From positions 63,014-127,013 of the forward strand of contig DJMN01000060.1 of the NCBI GenBank assembly GCA_002435385.1: a DNA stretch of 64,000 bases. Reading direction: 5' to 3'. The notes below the pieces were generated by a model that did not search any database, was not told the origin of the DNA, and saw only the letters and a list, made by a program, of their open reading frames with translations. Position numbers and translations under genes: made by a program. Positions 43,225-53,822 of the stretch are shown in pieces; the first letter of the stretch is position 1; each line of letters opens with the position of its first letter. Source of the DNA: Patescibacteria group bacterium UBA6489. Lineage in GTDB: Bacteria > Patescibacteriota > Gracilibacteria > BD1-5 > UBA6164.

Positions 43225-43920
43225 TTAATAAGACTTTCACTTCTTAAGCTTTTTAGATTTTTTAAAATACCACCTATTTATGATTCAATAAGGAGATATT
43301 ATTTCCCTATACACCATAGTCAACATAAACGAAATTGCAATTCATAAAATAACATTTATATGGACAAGCATAAAGTAAACTGTTGCACCTAAAAAAGCAG
43401 CAGTTACATAATTCGCATTTTTCTTAAAAGCATATGGAGTCTGTCATATTATGGTATCTCTCAATACACCTCATCAAAAACCTGTAATCATTCACAATAT
43501 TATAGATACAATTCACATTTGAATTATATCATAATCTCCTACTTTCTCCAAAAAAAAGATTATTCCAATATTGGTTCCAATTATTACAAATATAGCAAGC
43601 CCTATAGAATCTATAAACCTAAAAATAGAATAAGCCTTTTTGACAAGCATAGGTAAGGCAAAAGACATAGCACCAGCAATTATCCCTAAAATTATATAAT
43701 TTATATCTTTTATATAAAATAATGGGGTCCTTCAAATTGCTAAATCTCTCATTGTACCTCCTCCAACAGCAGTTATTATCCCAAGAGCAATAACCGCAAA
43801 CAAATTAAGTCACAAACTTCTTGCTTTATATGAACCACCAATAGCAAAAGCAAAAGTCCCTAACATATCTAATATATAAAATATATTTAAACTCTGTATA
43901 TGATAAATATCTTCTAACAT
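43225..43920 (-). CDS. TRIC-type cation channel (UPF0126)
   Basis: 231 aa. Seven hydrophobic helices in two repeats, each with the UPF0126/TRIC glycine motif: TAVGGGTMRDL and GVLRDTIIG. The family (YadS/YicG in E. coli) includes prokaryotic trimeric intracellular-cation-type K+ channels. C-terminus is Lys-rich, ending past a TGA. It shares strand and proximity with the Mur ligase gene (172 bp gap). Confidence 0.9.
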
Positions 43921-43949
43921 GATTTTTAATTACAAATTAAGTAAGAAAA

Positions 43950-44068
43950 CTCCCCCTCCCCTACTCGTTCCTCGTTTCCCCCTCAATTGAGGGGGATTAA
44001 GGGGGAGCTTTGAAATTTTTATTCCGATTTTTCCCCCTCCTTAGCAAGGAGGGGGCTAGGGGGTGGTA
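43950..44068. repeat. Composite repeat block (two family 1 elements)
   Basis: Same two elements in the same order and about the same spacing as 13126-13237: TCCCCCTCAATTGAGGGGG plus ATTAAGGGGGAGCTTT, an AT-rich spacer of about 25 nt, then CCCCCTCCTTAGCAAGGAGG plus GGGCTAGGGGGTGG; ACTCGTTCCTC precedes both. So blocks, not only single palindromes, are copied across 30 kb. Confidence 0.88.
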
Positions 44069-44091
44069 TCTAGGATGTGGTATATTAAAAC

Positions 44092-44859
44092 CTACATATC
44101 CTCCAACACAACATCAACTAACCCCTCTGGATTATCTAAATGAATACCATGCCTTTCTCGATCTAAAATAATCAATTTTGAATTTTCTATAAGACCATTT
44201 ATTTTTTTAGCATCACTAACAGGTGTATAAGTATCATTTTCTCACCGTACAAGCAAAGTGTCATTTTTTATATCCTTCATTTCTAACTGTAAATCAGAGG
44301 ATATCATATTCAAATAAGTCTGTTTCAAATAAGGATTACTCTCAGCCTTCAAATAGTCTTGAGAACCAATAGCTCTATAAAATAACTCTCTAACTTTTTT
44401 CATAACCTTCAAATTCTTCAAAGGCTTAATTATTGAAACCACACTTCATAGAATTTTTCTCTTTAAACCTCTTTTTACATCCTTTCTAATACCAGCAGCA
44501 TTATTTAAAACTAATTTTTTAATATCTAGATTTCATCTACTAGCCAACTTTATAGAAACAGCTCATCAATTACTATGTCACCATAAAATAAATTCTTTAA
44601 TTCCCAGTTTTCACACAAATTTTTCAACTAATTCTGCAATATTTTCCATAGTATAACTCTTATCTAAGTCAACTTTAGTTGTTCAGGGTATATCTGGAAT
44701 AATTACTCTAAATTTCTTTTCTTCTAATAACTCTCAAACTTTCATCCAACTATCACTACTACCTCACCAACCATGAAGAATCAAAATAACATCAGAATTA
44801 TTTTTTCAATATTCTCTATAACTTATCTCTGTATTTTCTAACTTTATTTTCTTGTACAT
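44092..44859 (-). CDS. Alpha/beta hydrolase
   Basis: 255 aa. Oxyanion segment LILHGWGSSDS, nucleophile elbow LGGHSNGGAVSIKLAS (Ser in GHSNGG, most Gly from TGA), LVRGENDTYTP with the acidic residue and ILDRERHGIHLDNPE with the catalytic His. Cap domain between residues 140 and 195. Carboxylesterase or lactonase-like family; natural substrate not deducible. Confidence 0.85.
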
Positions 44860-44937
44860 AAATAATTTCGGTTAAAATCTTTAAAATTTTATCTTAATTA
44901 TAAAAAATATTATCTCATAAGCAAATTTATAAAACAA

Positions 44938-44968
44938 CAAAAAAGTCAAAATATTTTTTTGACTTTTT
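44938..44968 (-). terminator. Intrinsic terminator of pcrA
   Basis: AAAAGTCAAAA / TTTTGACTTTT hairpin with T-run on the minus strand. Confidence 0.75.
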
Positions 44969-45005
44969 ACCATATAATTTTCAATCTCCTTTTATTTAAT
45001 CTTCC

Positions 45006-47279
45006 CTACACCTTCTTCACAGGAGCAATCCTAATATTCATCTTCTTCACACCAACTCAAGAAAAAGCAATCTCAGCAATCTCTCAGTTCAATGCCACAA
45101 TAATACCATTTCAAAACTTATGATGAGAAACCCTATCTCACATAGCAAAACTAGAAACATCATTAGTAACCTTAGGTTTAGTAATCCTCTGTCCAGAACC
45201 TCACACATTTCATAAATCAAAATCCATACCAGAACTTATAGAAGTAGAAAACAAACCACCTCATCCTAAACTCGTACTAGATAAATCAAAATCCTCTTTA
45301 TACTCTGGTAAAATCTCAACCAAAAACCTACTCTCAGGATTCCTAACATAATCTCAAAAGAAAAACCTCTCCTTGGCTCTACTTATATACAATTCATTCT
45401 CAGCTCTAGTCATAGCCACATACATAAGCCTTCTCTCCTCTTCTAAATCCGCACCACTCTCTATACTCCTAATATGAGGGAAAATACCATCCTCCAAACC
45501 AGCTAAAAATACTCTCTTCTCTTCCAATCATTTACTAGTATGAATAGTCATAAGAGTAACATAATCCTCTTGAGTATCTTTCGTATCCATGTCAGTTATC
45601 AAAGCCACTTCATCAAGAAAATTAGCAAGAGACTCTCTAGGCTCCATTCAGTTGTATTCAGATGCAACATTTTTAAGCTCCTTTAGATTATCCATCTTAG
45701 CATCAAACTCTTCTTGAGAAAGATCATTCTTCAAATAATCTTCATATCAAATACTTTTTATAATAGTTCAAATAAGTTCAAACACATTCTGTTTATGAGA
45801 AGCATTCACCAAACTCTTATACACATCATTAAAATTTCAAATACTATTTTTAGCCATAGGCTTTATTTCTTCTAACTCTTCAATATTTTCAATAATACCT
45901 GGATAATTTATTCCAAAATTTTCCCTATAATTATCAAGAATCTCAATAGTCCTAGCTCAAATTTTTCTTGAAGGAGTATTTATAATCCTCTTCATACTAA
46001 CCACATCATCACCATTAAATATCACTTTTAAATATGCAAGTATATCCTTAACCTCCTTTCTATCATAAAACTTCAAACCTCATATTATCCTATAAGGAAC
46101 TCCCTTCATCATCAAAGCCTCTTCTAACTGCCTAGATTGACCATTCGTTCTATATAAAATCAAATTATCAGAATATTTTCCCCCCTCTTGTTCTTGCTCT
46201 TTCTCCTGAGAAGGAGAGAATTGGAGAGAGGTTTTACTTTTTATAATATCAACTATAACAGCAGCCTCAACCTTATCATCAGGAGCCTCTATAATATTTA
46301 TCTTATTTCATAAATCATTATCCGTCCACAAATCCTTTTTTATAGCATTCTGATTATTCTTTATCAAATTATTTGCAGCATTTATTATAGTCTTAGTAGA
46401 CCTATAATTCTGTTCAAGCTTAACAACCTTAGCCTCTCTATAATCTTTTTTAAAGTTCAAAATATTTGTCATATCAGCCCCCCTCCAAGAATAAATAGAC
46501 TGACTATCATCTCAAACAACAGCTAAATTTCTATACTTTGAAGCCAAAAGTTTAACTATCTCATACTGAGGTAAATTTGTGTCCTGATACTCATCCACCA
46601 TCAAATATTTATACCTCTCATGATAAATATCCAAAATCCTTGGAACTTGTAATATTTGCAAAGTCTTGATTAAAATATCATCAAAATCCATTGCATTATT
46701 TTGTTTTAATTTCTTTTCATAAATCTTATAAGCATCTCTAACAACCTCTTTTATATAAGAATCAACCTGTACATCATAGTCCTTAGCCATAACCAAACTA
46801 TTCTTAGCATTACTTATGTAAAATGCTATCTTCCTAGCAGGAAATTGCTTTTCCTCTAAACTTAAATTTTCCTTTATTATACTTTTTAAAACAGACAACT
46901 TATCACTCTCATCATATATTACAAAATCCTTTTTTAGTCATATATTAAGCTCATCGGCAGAAAAATTATTCAAAACCTCCTTTATCAAAAAAATACCAAT
47001 AGAGTGAAATGTTCAAATAAGAGGTAAATTTCTACTTCTATATATATTATTATCAACAGAAACTCATAAGTTCCTCCCTACTCTTTCTCTCATCTCTCTA
47101 GCAGCCTTATTAGTAAAGGTAACCATAAGTATATTTGAAGGAATTATATTTTTTTCTTTTATCATATACTCTACCCTAGATGTCAAAGTAGCAGTTTTTC
47201 AGCTTCCTGCTCAAGCTATTATAAGAAGAGGACCATCAACCTGATTCCTAGCCTCCTGTTGTTTATCATTTAAATTCAT
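45006..47279 (-). CDS. pcrA: UvrD/PcrA-type superfamily 1 DNA helicase (with in-frame repeat insertion)
   Basis: 757 aa. Motif I IIAGAGSGKTATLTSRV (two TGA glycines), Ia VTFTNKAAREMRERV, II LMVDEYQDTN, III QSIYSWRGAD, IV LEQNYRSTKTI, V TIHTSKGLE and VI YVAMTRAENELYISRAK. Full set of SF1A helicase motifs, C-terminal region with a Gly/Ser-rich linker and a tail typical of PcrA (GDRVSHHKFGNGIIVAL). At 46190-46236 a palindromic repeat is inserted in frame between motifs IV and V, giving LQFSPSQEKEQEQ, close to the QPSPSKEKGQEQ made by the ABC inserts. DNA repair and replication-conflict helicase. Confidence 0.94.
46190..46236. repeat. Palindromic repeat family 1 inside pcrA
   Basis: CTTTCTCCTGAGAAGGAGAG core, then AATTGGAGAGAGG tail, in frame on the minus strand. 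Same core as the intergenic copies at 20601 and 27251. Confidence 0.83.
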
Positions 47280-47297
47280 AATTTCTTAGTTAGATTT

Positions 47298-47327
47298 TTG
47301 ACTTAATTAATGCAAATATGCTAAAAT
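47298..47327 (+). promoter_or_regulatory. Sigma-70-like promoter
   Basis: TTGACT, 18 nt, TAAAAT, about 94 nt upstream of the 106-aa gene. Confidence 0.4.
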
Positions 47328-47421
47328 ATTATTAATAAAAAAATTACTCAAAAGAGGTTATTTCTTTTTAAAAATAAATCAAGAAGTAATTTTTTAAATT
47401 TATAATTTTAATATCAAAAAT

Positions 47422-47742
47422 ATGAGTATTGAAAAACCTAGATGACCTGAATTAGTAGAAGATTATCTAATATGACTAAAAGAAAAAATCACACCTGATA
47501 AACTTACTCAAAAACTAGAAGAAACTTTGAATAAAAGATATCAAAATAAAATAGAAAAATATGATGCCTTCGTAAAAGTAATGAATGAAATAATAAGATT
47601 TCAATCTGCCAACAATTGAAATGAAAGAATATTAACAGCTCTCCTAAACCAAATAAATAAAATTAGGGAGAATAACAAATTAACAGATGAGTATGATGCA
47701 GAATTAGAATTTAGAGCAGATACACTAAGCATGTATGCTTAA
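47422..47742 (+). CDS. Small helical hypothetical protein
   Basis: 106 aa, strongly charged and helical, probable coiled coil (DKLTQKLEETLNKRYQNKIEKYDAFVKVMNEII). No family recognised. Support: promoter-like sequence upstream, TGA used for glycines in RGPEL and IGLK, strong terminator 30 nt after the stop. The leader AATATCAAAAATATG is shared with dus. Confidence 0.65.
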
Positions 47743-47771
47743 AAATATTTTTACTTATAAAAAAAACAGAA

Positions 47772-47805
47772 AAAAAGTGTGATGGAAAATCATCACACTT
47801 TTTTT
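47772..47805 (+). terminator. Intrinsic terminator
   Basis: AAAAAGTGTGATG-GAAAAT-CATCACACTTTTTTT; the SLH gene converging from the right could also use it. Confidence 0.88.
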
Positions 47806-47849
47806 ATAGTACTAAATTTTAAGTAGTACTTTCTTTATATATTTTATTA

Positions 47850-48896
47850 TTACTCCACAATAGTATAATCAGCTAAACCTCAAACCACATCATTATATGC
47901 TTCATTTTCTACAGAAATATCTCCCTCTGCAAATGTTATATCAGATGAACTTTCCAACACAAATTTTACAACATCTCAATTATTTGCCTCTTCTAAAGTT
48001 CATTCTATCTTTAAATATACAGTTTCTCATGCAGGAATATTAATTCAAACATTTAAAGTTAAATATTCCCCTTCTACTACCGAAGAATCACTATCTTTAG
48101 AAAATTCACCTATAGGCTTAAGATAATATTTACTACCATCACTTAAAGTATAAGAACCAACTTGTTTTAATTTTAGGCTCTTCAATGTAATATCACTATC
48201 TAAACCATTCCTAAGAGAAATTTTTCACATTAAACCTGGTTCTTCAAATGATACTTTATAAATATCCATATCATTCCCAGCATCATCAAAAATAACAACT
48301 GGATATCATGAATGCCCTCATAAATCCGCATCCATAGCCTTAATAGTAACAACAAAAATCCAACCTCTAAGAGCTTGAGTATCGTAGTCAGTAAATGAAC
48401 CATATGTTCCAGAAGTATCCAAAATTTCATAAGTAACTGCCGCAGTTATATAACCTACTCTCCAATCAGCTGCATCATCCTTAGCTATACCTCTAGCCTG
48501 CATTATCATTTTTAATGCTTCTATTTTAGAGACATTATCATCAGGTCTAAAATTAGTATTAGGAGCTATGTATCCTTTAGCTAATGCGGCTTCTGCATAT
48601 TTACATCCCCAATCCACTGCAGATAAATCAGCAAACTTCCCTTCACATTTATCCTCAACAAGAACTGATGACAATTTCATCATAATCTTTAACATTTCTC
48701 TTCTTGTAATAGTATCATCTAATCTATACTCAGAAGGAGTAGGAGATTTATCCACTATAACTTTTTCAAAAGCTAGTTTGTTAGCTGCTTCCAATTCACT
48801 AAAATCAGCAGCTTTTATCCCAACAACAGGAGAAATAACTGATAAAATTACAGCTAATCCTGTAACAACCGAAACAACTCTTTTATTAAAAACCAT
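47850..48896 (-). CDS. Secreted SLH-domain protein, copy C
   Basis: 348 aa. Signal peptide (NKRVVSVVTGLAVILSVISPVVGIKA), SLH repeats with LDDTITRREMLKIMMKLS, KCEGKFADLSAVDWGCKYAEAAL and NFRPDDNVSKIEALKMIMQ, then a C-terminal beta domain of about 150 residues (PVVIFDDAGNDMDIYKVSFEE ... TLNVGINIPAGETVYLKIEG) that copies A and B lack. Probably a surface-anchored adhesin-like protein. The frame stays open to 49004, but the ATG before the signal peptide (48896) is the better start. Confidence 0.8.
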
Positions 48897-49164
48897 ATTT
48901 ATATAGTAAAAAAATAAAATAATAAAAGTAAAATACACAAAATTAAAAAAACATAATTTTGAGAGTAAATCAATAAATATCTTTATCTTATTTAAAAACT
49001 CCATCTTTTAAAATTATACTTTTTTAAGATTATATTAATTAAATGTAAGAATAATGTAAGAAAACTTATTTTTTTCAAAAAAAATTTTTTAGTTACTTTT
49101 TCATTGCAATAATTCACTAAATTTTTATACTAAAACAAAGTTTATATTTTATAATTTTAAATCT
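48897..49164. other. AT-rich gene-free interval
   Basis: Divergent leader between the SLH gene and ppaC. I see no structured element or gene; short A/T runs could hold promoters for both. Confidence 0.5.
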
Positions 49165-50100
49165 ATGGAAAAAATTTATGTTATGTGACACAAAGTACCT
49201 GATACTGACAGTACCATATCATCTATAGTATACGCTCAATACCTAGGAAAAGCTTGCGGACAAGACACTCAAACAATTATATTATGAGAAATAAACAATG
49301 AAACAAAATTCGTATTAGACTACGTATGAGAAAATATTCCAGAACTAACAAAAGAATTACCTAAAGGAACTAATGTAATATTAACAGACCATAATGATAA
49401 AAGCCAATCTATAGACAATATGGATGAACTAAATATAATAGAACTAATAGACCACCATAACTTCTGAAATTTCTGTACAACAAGACCAATAAGAGTTAGA
49501 TGTGAAGTCCTTTGTTCTAGTTGTTCAGTTATGTACAACATATTCAAAGAAAACAATTATGAAATAGATAAAAAAACAGCAACAATGCTTATAGCAGCAA
49601 TAATCTCAGACAGTCTATTTTTTAGGTCACCAACAACAACAAAACACGATATAAAAATAGTTGAGGAACTAAATGAAATAGCTGAAATAGAAAATCTAGA
49701 AGAATTTGCAACAGATATGTTTGCCGCAAAATCTGATCTATGAGAGATAACAGCAAAAGAAATTATAAAAACAGATTATAAAGAATTTGATGTAAACTGA
49801 AAAAAATTCTGAGTATGAGTTTTAGAAACTACAAATCCTAGTTATTCCCTAAAAAAAGAAAAAGAAATAATAGAAGCTCTTGATGAAATAAAAGATGAAT
49901 CAAATCTAGACTTTATCATGTTTAGTGTAATAGACATATTTGAAGAAGAAAATACTACACTATCTTGAAGTGATCATGATAAAGGAATAATCGAAGAAGT
50001 ATTTGGTATAAAATTTGAATGAAACCGTGCAAAACTAGGAAGAATACTATCAAGAAAAAAACAAATAATACCAGAACTAAACAACTACTTCAATAAATAA
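49165..50100 (+). CDS. ppaC: Manganese-dependent (family II) inorganic pyrophosphatase
   Basis: 311 aa DHH-superfamily enzyme hydrolysing pyrophosphate. Seen: MGHKVPDTDST at the N-terminus (His, Asp metal ligands), ILTDHND, the DHH motif in ELIDHHNFGNF, ISDSLFFRSPTTT and the C-terminal substrate-binding SRKKQIIP. Length and motif order fit PpaC. Clustered with another DHH enzyme (nrnA) two genes downstream. Confidence 0.93.
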
Positions 50101-50111
50101 TATACTAATAG

Positions 50112-50150
50112 CATTCCCCCTCTACTGCAGTAGAGGGGTTAAGGGGCAGT
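50112..50150. repeat. Palindromic repeat family 1
   Basis: CCCCCTCTACTGCAGTAGAGGGG with TTAAGGGGCAGTT tail. Confidence 0.83.
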
Positions 50151-50171
50151 TAATTTAAAATTTAAAAAAAT

Positions 50172-50215
50172 CCTTCTCCCTCTCTCCTGTAGGAGAGAGG
50201 TTAGGGGGTAAGGTT
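50172..50215. repeat. Palindromic repeat family 1, adjoining the folA start
   Basis: CTCCCTCTCTCCTGTAGGAG with AGAGGTTAGGGGGTAAGGTT. It ends only 4 nt before the folA ATG, so its TAAGG tail occupies the ribosome-binding position. Confidence 0.83.
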
Positions 50216-50219
50216 AACT

Positions 50220-50753
50220 ATGAACAAAAATTTTTCAATAATCCTAGCAACTGATGACCAAAATGGAATCGGAAAAAACTGAAACTTAGCTTGGAATTTA
50301 TCGAGTGACTTAAAATATTTCAAAAAAATAACTACCCAGACAACATCTGAGAATAAAAAAAATGTTGTCATTATGTGAAGAAAAACATGGGAAAGCATAC
50401 CAGAAAAATTCAGACCTCTACCTTTAAGAATAAATTGCATACTAAGTAGAAACAATAATTCTAAAATAGATCTAGAGAAAAACATTTTATGGTCTAATTC
50501 ACTAGAAAATTGTCTAGAAGAATTAAAAAACATCCCAAACATAGAAAATATTTTCATTATTTGATGAGCAAAACTATACAACGATTCCCTAAAAAATCCT
50601 AATCTAAATAAAATTTACCTAACAAAAGTCTCTTGAAACTTTAACTGTGATGTGTTTTTCAACTGAATTCCTGATAATTTTAAATTAGAAAATAAAAGCG
50701 AAACTCAAGAAGAAAAGTGAATAAAATTTTATTTTGAAATCTGGAAAAGATAA
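50220..50753 (+). CDS. folA: Dihydrofolate reductase
   Basis: 177 aa. FSIILATDDQNGIGKNGNLAW (substrate/NADPH site with loop Asn-Gly), DLKYFKKIT helix with the acidic substrate contact, VVIMGRKTWESIP, INCILSR and FIIGGAKLYNDSL all match DHFR. It regenerates tetrahydrofolate for thymidylate synthesis. The start is fixed by a palindromic repeat directly upstream. nrnA follows after 20 nt. Confidence 0.93.
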
Positions 50754-50773
50754 AAAATTTAACACCCAAAAAT

Positions 50774-51754
50774 ATGAAACAAAACATACAAAATTTTTTA
50801 AACCTAATAAATGACTCTCAAAAAATTCTACTCATAAGTCACACCAGAATAGATTGAGATGCCTTAGGCAGTCTAATGGCTCTTTATAAAATCCTAGAAA
50901 AACAATGAAAAACAGTAAAAGCAACAAGTGATGAAATTGTACCAGAAAAATTTAGTTTTCTATGAGACATAAACCTAATAGAACCCAATTTAGATATACA
51001 AAACTTTAATCCTGACTTAATAGTAATCCTTGATTGTTGATCAATAGATCAAGTGTGAGATATATCTACTCAAAATATTGATACAATAAAACAAAAAAAA
51101 GTTGTAACCATAGACCATCATGTGACAAATGAATGATTTTGAAATGTAAATATAATAGATGATAAATCTTCCTCTGCATGTGAGTTATTATTTGAAACAA
51201 TAGAAGAACTAAACTGGATAAAATATATAGATAAAAACATAGCAACCCTACTACTTACATGAATAATCACAGATACAAATATATACTACAACACAAACAC
51301 AACTTCAAAGACTCTAAAAGTAGCATCTAAGTTATTTGAACTCTGAGCTGATTTTAGATCACCCATATTCCAATTCTTCAGAAAAAAAGAATTCAATAAA
51401 TCAAAATTATGGTGAGAAATTTTAAAAGACTTAAAAACCACCAAAGATAAAAAAATAGTATGGGCTGTAGTAAAAGAAGAATATTTTAGTAAAACAAACA
51501 CTCAAAAAAGCGATATCTCATGACTTATAAACGAGTTTCTAGCTAACATAGACTGAGTTGAAATATCTTTTCTCCTATATCCATTAGATAGTTGAGAAAT
51601 AAAAGCTAGTTTTAGAAGCTCTTGAAAAGACATATCAAAATTATGTTCAAACTTCTGATGATGATGACATAAACAAGCTGCTTGATTCGTATCAAACAAA
51701 GACATAAAGATTATTGAAAAAGAAATCTTAGAGTCTTTAGATTCTAATTTCTAA
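50774..51754 (+). CDS. nrnA: DHH-family oligoribonuclease / pAp phosphatase NrnA
   Basis: 326 aa. DHH domain: LISHTRIDGDALGS, VILDCGS, TIDHHVTNEGFGN, TGIITDTNIYYN; DHHA1 domain: SFRSSGKDISKLCSNFGGGGHKQAAGF with the RNA-binding glycine motif (mostly TGA). NrnA degrades nano-RNAs and pAp. Probably in one transcript with folA; intrinsic terminator follows. Confidence 0.92.
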
Positions 51755-51776
51755 AGTAAATCAAGTAACAAAACAA

Positions 51777-51807
51777 AAAGAAATCTTTTAAAAGATTTCT
51801 TTTTTAT
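51777..51807 (+). terminator. Intrinsic terminator
   Basis: AAAGAAATCTTTTAAAAGATTTCTTTTTT. Confidence 0.85.
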
Positions 51808-51832
51808 ATCCACAATGTTTTAAAAATTACTT

Positions 51833-52408
51833 CTAATTACTAGAAACAGGTTCTAGTTCTACAATATTTATTCACAAAATTGCCTCTCACTTATATTCTT
51901 TTCAACCAAATGAAATTTTACCATCAATAAGTTCCTCAACAGTAACAGATTTCATATATTTACTACCATCTCTTATCTCAATCACCTCTAAAGAAGGATC
52001 AAAATTACTATACACAATCATTTTAGGAACTTCTTTACCTACCCTAGTCTGAACCAAATTAAAACTCTCATCCAAAGTAAGTCATGCCCCTTCTGCAATT
52101 TTCTTAGCTTCAGATTCGGCTTTTTCCAATGTTCATATATAAATATATGAAATTGTTTTATTTCATTCCTTATCCATTTCTCAATCAAGAAACTCTAACC
52201 CTTCTGGTTTCCCTATTTTAAACTCATCTACCAAAGATGGTGTATCTTCATCATCTATATCAACAAACTCATACTGAGGTCCCACTGCATTACTTTGGTT
52301 ATTTTCCTGACCATTATTATCTTCTAAACTCTGTTCATCTTTCTCCCCACAAGAAACTAAAACAAAAGACAACATAAAAACTCAAAATAAAACAAACATT
52401 TTTTTCAT
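51833..52408 (-). CDS. Predicted lipoprotein
   Basis: 191 aa. Signal with a lipobox VLVSC (Cys near residue 20; first TGA glycine in the signal), an acidic Asn/Gln/Glu linker (GEKDEQSLEDNNGQENNQS), then a mixed alpha/beta domain with SYIYIGTLEKAESEAKKIAEGAGL resembling small periplasmic inhibitor or peptidase-inhibitor I78-like domains (ESxAKKxAE..G..L.). Function not certain. Confidence 0.75.
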
Positions 52409-52546
52409 AGTTTCTAATCTTAAAAAGTAAAAATCTGAAAACCTTGAGAAAATTACAAGAATTCTTCCAAAACAAATAAATAGTATACATTAATAGAAAT
52501 TAATCAAAATTTTCTCCCTCTGATAATTATTTACTTTTACGTTATT

Positions 52547-53743
52547 TTACTTCTCACATTTACCACATTCTTTATTTAATTTTTTCTCAGCTTTTGAAAG
52601 AAGCTCTAATTTTTTTCTCTTTCTAAAAATTACCTTATCTGCATCCTCCAAAATAGACATGACAAAATAAAACAAACTAACTCAAATCAAAAGACCCGCA
52701 AAACCAAAAAGATGTTCAGAAACTATCAGAATAACAAAAGTTAAACTAACAGGTAATTCAAAATATGATGAAACAATTTTAGGATTCAAATAATAAGCCT
52801 CCACCATATGAACAATCGTAACTAAAAGCACAATAGCAAGAGAAGCATGCCAACCTCAAAAAGTATAGGCTACTATAATCATAGGAATTGACGAAAGAAA
52901 AACCCCTAAAACTGGTATAAATCAAAAAACAAAAACAACAAGTCAAAAAGTTAATATATAAGGAAAACTTCAAGTATCTGAATAAACCTTACCTATAACC
53001 AACAATCATATAAGAGTTAAAATAGTATTAATAAAAGAAATTAAAGATTGAGCTCTTATTATAAGACCAAAACTCTTTGAAATTTTTAAAATAATATTCT
53101 TATATTCATCATATAAGAAATAAAAATTAGATTTTTTGATTCATTCTAAGTATTTTCTTAATCTTCTTCTATCCATCAAAAATACAAAACTCAAAACCAC
53201 AGAAAGGAAAAATTTAAAAAATATAACTCAAGCAAATCTTATCTTTTCTAGAACATTTAGAACCATTCAATAATCTCAAGAAGATATAAATTTTTGTAAA
53301 GTTCACTCTAATTGTTTATTAAAATTAATTATCTGTATTAATTCATTATGAATATTTTGTATTTGAGATTCAAAGAAAGGTACAGTTTTAACAAGTCATG
53401 AGAGTTCTTTAACAACCTGAGGAATTAGGTTTGTAAATAAAAAGAATAACGCCATTAGAAAAAACATATATTCAACTACAATAAAAAAATTTACCGAAAA
53501 ATTTTTTCTAAAAAATACATTATTATCTTCAGGATATCACACTTTATCTAGAAAAAAATCTATTTTATTTCTTATGAAATCTCATAATGCTAAAAATAAA
53601 AAAGATAAGATAAATGTCATAAAAAAGACAAATGCAAAGTCTCTGAAAAAATATAAAGCAAGAATTAATAATAGCATTGCTATTACTTTTCTTGCTAATG
53701 ATACGGTTAAAAGTGTTTTTATTAAGATTTTTAAACTTGCCAT
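52547..53743 (-). CDS. AI-2E family (PerM/TqsA-like) permease
   Basis: 398 aa with about eight hydrophobic helices. Hallmarks: the central amphipathic region, then FGLIIRAQSLISFINTILTLIGL, VFGFIPVLGVFLSSIPMIIVAYTFGG and VHMVEAYYLNPKIV, characteristic of the AI-2E/PerM family. C-terminal KECGKCEK tail with two Cys is unusual. Family members export autoinducer-2 or exchange ions; substrate unknown here. Confidence 0.85.
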
Positions 53744-53822
53744 GTTGATTTTAAATTAATTTTTTAGTTGTGGTATTTTAAGATTTTTTATTAATTTAGC
53801 AAAAAAATAAAAGACTTTTTAA

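Noticed and set aside
48568..48906. 112-codon plus-strand open frame over the SLH gene
   Set aside because: It is antisense to a well-supported SLH protein with signal peptide and has no protein-like features.
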